From assembly GCF_024868665.1 (NCBI RefSeq), contig NC_079914.1, positions 3,404,593-3,468,592 on the forward strand: DNA of 64,000 nucleotides, given 5' to 3'. The notes beneath the pieces are model-generated. The model was not told the origin of the DNA and did not search any database. It saw nothing but the letters and a program-made list of their open reading frames with translations. Every line of letters begins with the position of its first letter. The stretch's first letter is position 1. Made by a program: the position numbers and the translations under genes. This document shows positions 13,001-25,000 of the stretch, in pieces. Source of the DNA: Triplophysa rosa (lineage: Eukaryota > Chordata > Actinopteri > Cypriniformes > Nemacheilidae).

Positions 13001-16000
13001 TCAGTTATCGTTTTGTCGAATTTTAAAATATACAGTATTCTTGAGGGCCTCTTAGAAGTCAGCTGGGGACCCCCTGTTGAGAACCACTGATCTACTGCTA
13101 AACATGTTGAGTATATTATAATCGACAAAGAAGTTCTGGAATGCAAAGTACATTTATTTATGCTTATAAATGGTGCCATAAACTTTTACTACTACCCGCT
13201 GGCCCAGTGGTCGGGAACCTATGGCTCGCGAGCCCAGTGTTGCCAGGGTCGCGGTTTTCCCGCACAACTGGGCTATTTTGAAAATGCAGTTGCGGGAAAC
13301 ATTATGGAGCCGCGGTTTTTGGGCTACTTTCATATTGTAATGCAAAGAGGATAAAATATAGCGGTGGTATGAGACAATGCATCCGAATTATACCAATGTT
13401 TCGTACTAAGGTGCATTTCACGTAGCACAATGAAAGAAATCACGCGTGAGTGTACAACAGTTTATTCTTCCGGGTGCCAAATATCACATTTGAGCAGCGT
13501 TATACCCAGTCTAGAACAACTAAAACATTGAGGTGCTTGTACACATTGTACATATGCAATAAATTTAACTATGCTTATTTCTTAAGCAAGTTTTTGCATG
13601 TCTTACGAAGAGAAAACACGTTTCTCATCCATTTCCGTGCGCGGCCTCAAGATCTTTTTTAAAGGGACACTCCACCCAAAAATGAAAATTCTGTCATGAA
13701 TTACTCACCCTCTAGTTGTTCCAAACCTGTATAAATTTCTTTGTTCGGTTGAACATAAAAATATTTTGAAAGAATGTTAGCAACTGAAAATTCTGGGGCG
13801 TCATTGACTACCATAATAGAAACAATTAAAATGGTAGTCAAAGGTGACCCAGAATTGTTTGCTTTCCTAAATCCCTCAAAAGATATTTTGATTCAACAGA
13901 TCAAAAAATATATACAATACCTAGGAAAAAAAGTAAATATAGCAATAGAATAAGTAATGGAAGTCATTTTCTGGAGCCCCAAATTTATTCTATTTATTTA
14001 ATTGTTTCATATTTGTTTTTGAGTTGTCTGTGTACCTAAATCAAGCTATATGTATTGAAGTCAGTAAAACATGTTTTTATAACAATTTTGATATAGTAGT
14101 TTTTGCAGTGGCTCTTTTGCAAAAATTAATTGACCAAAACAGGGAAAATGGCTCTTTGGTGAACCCCCCGGCTTTCGGACGGTTCTCGGCCACGAGTTTT
14201 CACTGCCTTAAAACATGAACGATGAAGTTGCCTAGCTACGTGTTGGTTACGAGACTATGTAACCATGCCAAAATCTAAAACTAGCGCATCAAGGCATTTG
14301 TGTACATTTGCTGCTTGTGATTTTGAGAATGCATTTGAATCCACAGAGACACGTAATACAATGTTATCAATGCTATTTTGCACAATGCCACTGCCATTGC
14401 AACGTCTGTACCTCCGTGGTCCACTGTTGAACAGAACTTGTGTTTGTTTTTCCGAAAAAATTGCAATCCAAACTGTTATATATTTTATATTTTACTCAGT
14501 TCTGAAAGGTATTAATAATCACATGCAGGTAAGAATGGAGTATATTTGTGTGCTAGATATGTTTGTTTATTAGATGCTGTGGCATAAGCTTAGCAACATG
14601 CTATCACCAAGCTCTACAGTGAGTTTAATGTCACATGAACTTCATATGTGAGTGGACGGTATCTGTATAAGTGTTACGAGTATGTAGAGTCGTTTAATTT
14701 TACAGAAAAAGCACCCTTAAAAAACAGTATGTGGACCGTAGACAGTAAGACCCTACACTGTAAAACTTTGCTGTAATTTCGCAGCAGGTTTGCCAGTAAC
14801 TTACTGTAGATTTAATGTACAATTTTGTTTTAAGCATAAATTTACCTAGTTTATATATTTTTCTTTCATAAAACAAGACAAAATATCTTGGGTCACTTTT
14901 CTTGTTATGTAAATGCATTGTAATTTAAGAAGTTTTAAATATTTTTACAGAAAACAAGAAAAAAAATGCTTAGGAAGAATGTCATTTTTTTACTTTGTTG
15001 CTTTGCTAATGCCAGTCTCTTGCTTGCTCATTTTGAATCTCAAGAGGCAAATCTTGAATCTTAAAAAAAATGAATTTTGATTAAAGTAATTGAAAACAGT
15101 ACTAATTGGAAAGTATATTAAGTAGTAATTAAATCTACAGTAAGTTACTGGCAAACCTGCTGCAAAAACTACAGCAAAGTTTTACAGTGTAGCTATATTG
15201 TTAGACTATCTGTTATGTTGTTCATGTCCTGTAAGATGAAAGTCAATAAAAACAGATACAAATGACAATTCTTAGAATCTCACGCTTCAGTCATATTATC
15301 ACCGGTTCTTTGCTGTCTTTCCACCCCGACGAATGAAGCGTTGACTTCTCAAACATTTAATATCCCTCCGTAAACAGCACGTCAAGTACAAAAAGATAAA
15401 TGCTAGAAAGAGGAGGACTAACAAAAGGAAACCAATGTGACCACTCAGTCTCTCAGATGCCAGAATCTCTTGCCCGTTGCTTCCCACTCTTGCTTCTATT
15501 GTCGTCTTCTCACTGCTTTCAAGGGTTCTCAAATAAAGATCTGGAGTGTAATATTTGCTGAGGTTGAGCACTCTTAGTTTCGGTACTGTTTGCCTTCGCC
15601 TCTGGCGAAACCTGGTAAGGACGGTCGCGAACGCAAACTGAACGTCTCTCTGCAAACATCTTTGATTAAAGAGGTTACCAGGGTAACCCTGCTCCCACAC
15701 TCACACAGTGTATGGAGACATTTTCTTCCCAGGGTTTAGATGAAGGTCGTGCTGCCTTTCCATATAATATGTCTAAGGATGGATGAGTTTTGATACAGTA
15801 AACAAGTAGGGGAAGACAGTTGCTAACATTTTCTTGGAGGAATCAATGATAAAAGTCAACAATAGATTAGCAAAAACATTTCAAGCTCCTAGTCCAGGCA
15901 ATAATGCACATGTGATAATCGATAGGCAATGAGATCTGTTTGGTTTGCTGTCTGGAGCAAAGCCTTTGACAGCACACAAGTGACAAGTGGGTTTTGCAAG

Positions 16001-19000
16001 TGACAAATGGGTTTAATTAAAGCTCGTGATTTGTTTTTTAACACCGAGATTTTCACATTTTTCATAGAATTTAAGTAGCAAAAAGATTCTGTGGTATTGC
16101 TTAGAAACCCCCAGCCATCTCTTCTGACATTTCATTATTGTACAATTGATGACACTTACACAATTGATCACAGATTGCTTGTTGTGCATCTGGTTCATTG
16201 CATTGGTTCAGTGATCTGACCTCTATCAGAACTCGAGCAGAAGATACAGAAATGACGCGTTTTATGTTTAAGGGTCACGGTAACCTTGAAGTGACCAAAC
16301 ACATTGCACGAAATAAAAACGCATACAAGACCAACATAGAGTCTATTCACATCAAGATTAAATATTGATATTGTAAACAAGATTTTTGGTCCTTTATTTT
16401 AGCAACCTCGTGTATTAAAAAAACAACACATAGCTTTTCCCCTTTGTGCTCATGTGTATATAAAGCACATGGGAATTGTGTCGTGCAAATTGCATTTCCA
16501 ATGCCATTTTTGGGGGTGTTTCGTGATTTGCATACCTTTATTGACCCCGGCATTACAACAAAAGCGTGCAAATAAACCATGCTATCAGCGGGTGCAGTTT
16601 GTTCTTAATAAATTCCCCGCTTGGTTTCTGCTTTTAACTTTTTTACTGCTTTGTGCCCTTTAAAGTCATTTAACTAAAGCAGCTTTTATTAGCAAAATAA
16701 CCCAACGCTCTGTTCGTCCTGAAGGCTTTTGTGGAAGAGCTTTACAGCAGGATTCCACCCAACCTAAAAACACATGCGTTAAGAAAAGGTCATCAATGGT
16801 TTTCAGATGGAGAGAAAAGAGCTGAAATGACATTTGGGAATCCAAACGCTCTTTCCCTGAATGCCAACTTCCTTCTTTACAGAGCAGAGCAGGATTAGAT
16901 ATGCAATATAGATATCTTTACAAATTTCATTGCAAATGAAAAAAGCGGAAATGTTCTGGCAGCTAAAATATTTTTTTGTAATTAAAGTAATTTTTTCATG
17001 TTTTTCATGTTATTTTACACACAACTTGTAAATTTGCAGTCTATTTCTGTAATTGGACATGTTTTACTGCATTTTACAAATATGTGAGAACTTTGTCAAA
17101 TAAAACAGTACAATTACTTTAAAATGTTTTTTTTTACAGTGGACTTTCCAGAGCTGTAAATAACTAAAGAAACAATGTTTTTATTGCTTTTATTTAAAAT
17201 TTCAGTCCATTTGAATGAATATATGTCTCTTATATTAATAAAATTATTGATGTCTTTTATGTCTTTTTTCATTAGTGACTTAAGTGAGAATGTCATTCAG
17301 GTCATACCAAGGAGAGCGTTTCGAGGCGCTACGGACATCAGGAACTTGTGAGTTTTATAAAACGCACACACGTGAGTAAATTACATGTTTTGTGTTAGAT
17401 GTTTACTGTTTGTGATCATTTCAGACAGCTGGACAAGAACCGCATCAGCTGCATTGAGGAGGGAGTGTTTCGTGCCATGAGAGCCTTGGAGGTCCTGTAT
17501 GTAGACTTTCTGTGTTTTCTATATAACAACCAAAGTTTGAGGGATAGTTCACACAAACATAACCTTTTTATTTATTTATCCTCATGTGGTTCAAAACGTG
17601 TATATGACTCTCTCCTCTGTGGAACACAAAAGAAGATATTTTGAAAAATGCTTCGTGTCCAAACAATGAAAGTCAATGGTTACCAGCATTCTTCAAAATA
17701 TCTTCTTTTGTGTTCTGCAGAAGAAAGTCATACAGGTTTAATATGACATGAGAGTGAGTAAATGATGAAATCATTTTCACTTCATTTTTAGGTGAACTAT
17801 TCCCTGAAAGCAAATTAAGTGGCTTTAAGAAACAAATACTGTTTATTTTTTCATCAGGTTATGTTTCACAGCTTCAAATATATGGATTTCATATTCGTTT
17901 TATATATCTTATTATAGACTTAATATACATTTTCTTTATCTTCTTGTCTTTTATTAACCTCCACAGCACGCTGAACAATAACAATATCAGCTCCATCCCC
18001 ATATCCAGCTTCAATCACATGCCCAAGTTACGTACCTTGTGAGTACAGATCTCATTTTCTCTCATAACAGTTCAAGATCGCCAAGGACATTCAGCATAGA
18101 CAATCGAATTTCATCTCATTTGGTTTAAATGAAGTGGCCTTGTCCCAGATATTCTTTTCTTCACGCCGATATATCATTTGACGTCTTATACACATGCTCT
18201 TTTATGTATTGTATTTGTTCTGTAATATGTAAAGTATAAAGTACTTTCAGACGCTCATTGTCTCAATCATCTCATATAAGCGGTTTATTTTGCAGTAAAC
18301 ACTGAACATGATCCAAATAAATAATACATGTAGGTATGTTGCCTCCAAACCAGTACAGTCGCTCATTTTTTATACTTTTTCTTTTTTATTCTACTGTAGT
18401 CGTCTGCACTCGAACAGTCTGCGCTGTGATTGTCATTTGTCGTGGCTGTCTCAATGGCTCAGACAGAGACCAGCGCTGGGACTGTACACACAATGCAGTT
18501 CTCCAGCAAACCTACACGGCCTTAACCTGGCTGAACTACAGAAGAAAGAGTTCACATGCACTGGTAAATCTGAGCTCTTGACATGTGGAACAGACTGACA
18601 CTGATATATATTTATAGCAAACTATAAACCAGTTACACTGCTTATTTAAACCTGTATAATCTTTTTTTTCAAGGTATTTTTGATTCAAGCCCTCAGCCGT
18701 GTAGTCTAGCGTCTGGTTCTTGCCCCCCGATGTGCACCTGCAGCAACGACATCGTGGACTGTAGAGGAAAAGGTCTCACAGCCATTCCAGCCAATATGCC
18801 GGAAAGCATGACTGAAATGTGAGTGTTTCAGGTTCGGGTAATATTTAACACGTGTCTAATGAAAACGCTCCAGCAAACACAAAGGAAACAAGGATATACA
18901 TTTAAACAGACTCAAAAAGTATCTAATTTATTAGGAACATTTTTGTTTTACACTTATTTTGAAATATTTACTGAATTTAAATATAACTACCTATATCTGT

Positions 19001-22000
19001 AAGGTTCAAAGTATTCCAAGGACATCAATGATGTTTAGACATACTGTATCACATAACCGCCCGTGGTTTTGTTGTCCAAGCCAAACTTTTGTACTAACAA
19101 CAATCACTCTTTCCTCTTTGTTATAGACGGTTAGAGCAGAATGGTATTAAATCTGTTCCTCCAGGGGCGTTTGCCCCCTACAAGAGACTACGAAGAATGT
19201 AAGTGAGCAGCAGTTGAAACAAACTCTGCTTAACACAACAATCACAACATGTGCAACGTTTTCTCACAACATTTTGGTAACTGTCTTCTGAGGTTTTTGG
19301 AAGCTCCACACTGCAAAAAATTACATTCTTACCAAGCATTTTTGTCTTGTTTAATAGTACAACTATACAAACACACAGCATATCTTACACAGCATAGATA
19401 CATTGTCTTGACAAGAAAAGTAACCTATAAGATATTTACTCTTGTTTTATGAACGAAAATATAAGAATTAGGCAAAAATCTGCTAGTAGGGTGCGAAAAA
19501 TAAACTTGCTTTTTTTGCTTGTGTGAAACATAAACGTATCTAATTTTTCCTTTTTCTGATTTGAGAGGTTTTAGATATTTTTAGAAAACAAGACAAAAAT
19601 GCTTAGTAAGAAACTCAGATTCAGCAGTTCAGTGTTTGGAGAATCCAGTTTTTGCTAAATAAATCAAGTTTGTTATGAAATATTATCCATCTTCTAATTC
19701 TGTCTTTTACTCCATAGTGATTTGAGTAATAACCAAATATCTGAAATTGCCCCGGATGCTTTTCAAGGCTTGCGGTCACTCAACTCACTGTGAGTTCAAA
19801 TGGTTCCTTTACTCTTTGGGTTTGTTTGTTGTGTTTATCGAATGTGTTTAAAATGACAGAAAATAGCTGGAAATGTTGTCAAAAATGTGCATAAAGAAAA
19901 CTTTCACATAATTTTATCACGATCATTTTTATTGCTCATAAATGCCTACAGTAAAATAACAATCAGTTTTATTAAAAAACGTATCAAGCAAGTTTATAAT
20001 ACACAAAGAATATCTCTCACAGGGCTAAGAAAAATGAACAAGAAACAAGAAAAACAAGATTATTTAAACCTCGCCTAATTTAGCTGTTTTATTAAAGCAC
20101 AAAACAAGACTTGATATCTTGGGTCATTTTGCTTCTCAAGTAATTGTGTCTTGGTTTAAGAATTTATAAATATTTGTATTGGAAACATGACATTCTGGCT
20201 GTGAGTTCTTCAAAGTTGAGCATTATAAATGTTAACATGAAAACATGAAATGTTTCTGCAACGTGGTTTGAACACCGAAAACTGAAAAGGGTTGAAATTA
20301 GGTGGAATTCGAAGTCACGTGATGCTTTCATTTTTTCCTTTAACTTTAAACAGTGTATGTAAATACACATTTATACACCATTTTCTTGGATCAATCAGAT
20401 GGATTTTAAAAGTACACACAAATAACCTCCACATGACCAAAATGTCAAACCACCAGGGCCGGACTGCGACACAAATTCAGGCCGGGAAATCCCACACTCA
20501 TCCAGGCCACAAACCACATAGAATCCACAAATCTATTTTTGAATCCTATTTTTTATTAAATGTAGAATGCTTTGTAATCATCACACAATGCGACATCAAT
20601 GCTTAATTAAACTGACACTGCATTGTTTATGAGCAAAACAAATACAGTTGGGCTTGAGAAAGTTTCAAGAAAACAAATATTAACATTTATCATGTGGCCA
20701 AACCACAAAAGCACGTTTAAATGATTTACACTACAAGTCTATCTTAAACTGAAGATTCATTCTATCTTTAGGTTTTATAATAAAACAACAAATACACATT
20801 ATATGCTTAAATTGTATGCGTGAAGAGAAGCAATTGCATCGTGCTGTCAATAATCTCTCTTGCACTGCTTTATGACTGTTTTCCCTTTAAATGCTATTGA
20901 CGTTAGAAACGTGAATCAAAGTCAAAAGTCAAAGTCTGCTTTATTGTCAATTCTGCCACATGTATATGGGATTACTTTTGTGTCAATAAAAATTAATGCA
21001 AACTTTAAAAAAACGAACAAAAATATACAGTAAGAAAGAAAAAAACACTTTGATAATGAAAACAATAAACTCTATTGCAAGAATGTGACATGATTTTCAA
21101 ATAAACTGCTATTTTTCTGCTAGATTCTGCTAGATAATTCGCTGCTAGTTTTTTCATTTGTGCATTCTGAGTTTTCGTTTACGCTTCTCAAGTTTTCGTT
21201 CGCCTTTCTGGCACAAATCTCACTTATGGCCACTTTACTCTCATTGGTTAATGAGATTTAGATTGACAGCTCCCTGACCAGGAAGTCGATACATAAGACT
21301 TTAGAGAGCAATCTGCTTGCGGTTTTCTGTATTGTATTGTTTTAGTGTTTGTACTTAAATTACTTTCTTATTTTGTTAGTATAATAGCAGGGTTGACAAC
21401 TTTCACGCACTTAAAAGTGGGACACGCTTCCAGGCTCTATCACACCATAACAACAAGCCAACGTCGAGCAAATACAGGATAGCTAGCCAAATTCACATGC
21501 AACTTTACGTGGGTTTAGAGGCCGTCAAGACAGCAGTCTATAATGTATAATTACAATGATATCAGGAAAACGAGATGCCTAGTGAGTTTTGAGGAGATAT
21601 TCAATAAAGTGTTATGCTGCCAGTTCATATTTATAGATTATAATCGTGGTGGCATTTCATGTATTGTTTCTATCTTTAAATGTTTGTTTATATTTTAAGA
21701 AGTCTCTCTTCTGCTTTTCTTTAACCTGTTTTATGTAGGCGTGTAAATACATAATGAAATTGTTGTTTGCAAGAGGCAGACTAAATTAATAAAATTAAAG
21801 GCCTCTAATTATGTCACCTTATGAATTTGTTTTGTTGTAGCGTTTAAAAAACATAAATGTCATTTGAATGTATTGGTACGGTTTTATGAGGTGTACTTTC
21901 TGTGAATGTAAAGCAAAGGGTATAATACTGTACATTCACCATGAGTTACAGTACTTGACTTAGAAGTGGACTTAATTCTTTAAAAGGAGACATCGTTATC

Positions 22001-25000
22001 CTCCTCCTCAGCTGGACACAAGTCACCCTCAGGTACATTTATGTAACCGAGATAATAAAATCGCTAAAAGTTTTAATCTCTGTACAGTAACTATGCAGCA
22101 ATGTTTTCATTTAGCACATTAATTTCTCACAACCCAATAATCTGTAACGTGTCTTTATTGGATGTTATAATGCAAGTTGTTTGTTTTTAAGAAAATCTTA
22201 ATAATCCATAAAATAATACCTGACAAAAAATATAAAGCACACAATGAACGAGCTGTACAGGAATAAAACTTTTAGCGATTTTCTTTATTATCTGAATTAC
22301 ATTCATTTACCTGAGGGTGAGGAGGACGATGATGAGGAAGACGCTTTGATCCACACCACGCATGACTTACCAACTTCAAATACCAATTACTAATATACTA
22401 ACTAAAGAAGAAAGTAGTTTTAAGTACAAACAATAAAGATAACAGCATGCAGATCGTTCTCTAAGATTCGTTGCACTGTACTGTCTTCAGTATCGACTTC
22501 CTTGTCAGGGAGCTATCAATCAAAAACTCACTAGCCAATCAGCGTAAAGCGGCCATAAGTCCCGCCTACATGTGAGATTTGTGCCAGAGAGGCGAACGAA
22601 AACTTGAGAAGCGTGAACGAAAACTCGAAAAGCGCAAATGAAAATCTAGCAGTGAATTCAAAACTATTATTTGCAAAAACTAAACTTAGAAAATTTTAAA
22701 GAAAAATAGCAGTTTATTTTAAAATCATGTCACATTCTTTCAATTGAGTTTATTGTTTTCATTATCAAAGTGTTGTTTTTCTTTCTCATTGTATATTTTT
22801 GTTCGTTTTTTTAAGTTCGCGTTCATTTTTATTGACACAAAAGTAATCCCATACATGTACAGTGCATACATATAGAGGATTGAAATTGCATTACTCTCAG
22901 ACCCATGGTGCATACAAATAAGACTACACAGAATAAAAAAATATATATATAAAAATACAGATAAATATATGTCCAATGAATGTCACTTTGTTGACGGTCC
23001 CTAAATTCACAAATGTCCAACGTCAAGCCAATTTTATGTCAGTCTTTTATGGCGTTCTTTTACTGACAAATGTCCTAGGCATAAGCAGCACTCATCTGAG
23101 GGCGCGCGTACAGTTTTGCTCAAGAGCAAAATAAATCAGCGTGCGAGCGGAGAGGTTTGCGCTCGCACATCAATATTGACGTACTTTCGCACTACAATAA
23201 AGCGCTCTCGACATTTGTCTGTAAAAATGCCATAGCTGGTTGGCAGCAGGCCAAATCAGTCGACAGGCCACTGGGAATTGTCCCGGTTTTCTAGATGGCC
23301 AGTCCGGGGCTGCAAACCACTCACTGTAAAAAAAATCTGTATTGCAGTATTACTGGCAGCAGTTTGCCAGTAACTTACTGTAGATTTACATTTATGTAAT
23401 TTACTGGCAACAGTTTGTTCAAAGATAAATGAACATTAAACATTAACAAGTCTTTATCTTTACAGAAAAAAAACCTATAAAGTAACAGCCTTATGCAAAG
23501 CATTCTGGAAACCAAAATTAGAAACAGAAAAAGGTTGATGAGGATTTCTGGTTCCCAGAATGCTTTGCATGAGGCTGTTAGTTTTTTCTGTAAAAATAAA
23601 GACTTGTTAATGTTTAATGTTCATTGATCTTTGAACAAACTGTTGCCAATAAATTCGATACCTGTAAATATAAATCTACAGTAAGTTACTGGCAACTAGC
23701 TGCATAGCTACAGCACATTTGTTTACAGTGCTGTAAATCAGTCCAGATCTGTCTGCACCAGCAAATTCCTAAAGATCTGATCAAAATATACAGCAATGCA
23801 TGAGTGCATGAACCAACACTATCCCACATAGTGTGAGGTCTGCAAGAGATCTTTGATGTCAAGAAAATATACAAATCAATGGTGTGATGTCATGTTTCTT
23901 CGTGGTGTCCAACAAAAACCAGAAAACTTGAGCAAGAGAACTGAATCCTATGATTTATGATGATGGCTGGCTTTCATCGGAGTAAATTGTGATTTCTACA
24001 ATGTATCTGAGAGTACATGAGAATGGCTTTGTGTTAGGAAGCCAATCTGTGCGTCAATCTTCCATAGAGGAAATAAAGGGGTGAAATGGCCAAACAGCTC
24101 CATTGAAATCCAACACATGGACTTCTGTATAAGTGAGTCTCATAAAAGCTCACAAGCATCATGAAGTAACATGATTTTTCTGCAGTGAGATGTGCTCAAA
24201 AATACTGATGTACGTATGTGGTATAGCCTGAAGAAACATTACAGGTAATGTATATAGACTGTAAGAAGTGATTTCCATTGATGGGCTTTCAGAGAAAAGG
24301 AATTGTACTTTTATTTCCAAAGCAGAAAATGCTATTTTCATGGGAAGTGATTTTTGTGTGGCAGTCAGGGGCAGAGAATATAAAGCATGATGCAATGGCC
24401 CAAACACAAAAGTAATGAGACACTAGAGGCCACACGTTCATATGTTCAATGCTAGTCTTCTGTAAATAATTATTGAAACAATACATAAAAAATATCTTTT
24501 TAACTTTTTTAAATCTGAGCTCTTCGTATGAAAGACACTTCCTATTGAAATGCATTAGATTGAGTGACATGAAAAATGGAATATCACAGTCAACCATTCC
24601 TCTTTTAATTTGACAAAATTATTTCATTTAACATGTCTAACATACGTTAGAAAGCTCAGAATGTCACGCTGTACTTTTCAATTGTTTGGATCTGTTGATA
24701 TTACTGGTTTGTGTGTTAAATACACATTTATGATCATTTCACGCCTTCGTGATGTTTCGTTACATTCTAACAGCCCTCGTGTACTGTACTGTATATAATC
24801 ATTTTATCTCTTTATAATTGCTGCATATTTTTCAAACATATATTCATAAGTGTGAGCTTGTTATTAATTCTGTTGAATTATGCATCAGCGGAGCGAGAAG
24901 AGCTCTTTGCAAACATCTGTTATGAGAACATCTCACCAGGGGTCTGATGTGGAAAGCGTGTGGTTTGTGTAAATGTAAAGATGCACGTCTGGCCTCCAGG

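Larger units (their letters stand above)
10405..17275. other. slit1 intron 4
   Basis: A 6.9-kb intron. It contains a decayed repeat (11168-11359), hAT-like end fragments (13063-13093 and 13205-13240), a cyprinid repeat (13661-13935), a palindromic TA-flanked element (14756-15189), an antisense membrane-protein ORF (15299-15721) and a POU-site-rich block (16484-16573). The rest is AT-rich without recognised content. Confidence 0.6.

Noticed and set aside
12988..13179. Minus-strand ORF with the words [11 protein letters not shown]
   Set aside because: This wording comes from an hAT-derived repeat end (GAGAACCACTG) often mis-annotated as protein.
15645..15703. A 55-57-base intron that would remove the TGA in the antisense ORF
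   Set aside because: Candidate donors (gtgagt or gtgtga) and the tttgcag acceptor exist, but the strong donor gives the wrong frame and the intron would be shorter than usual for fish. Kept only as an alternative.
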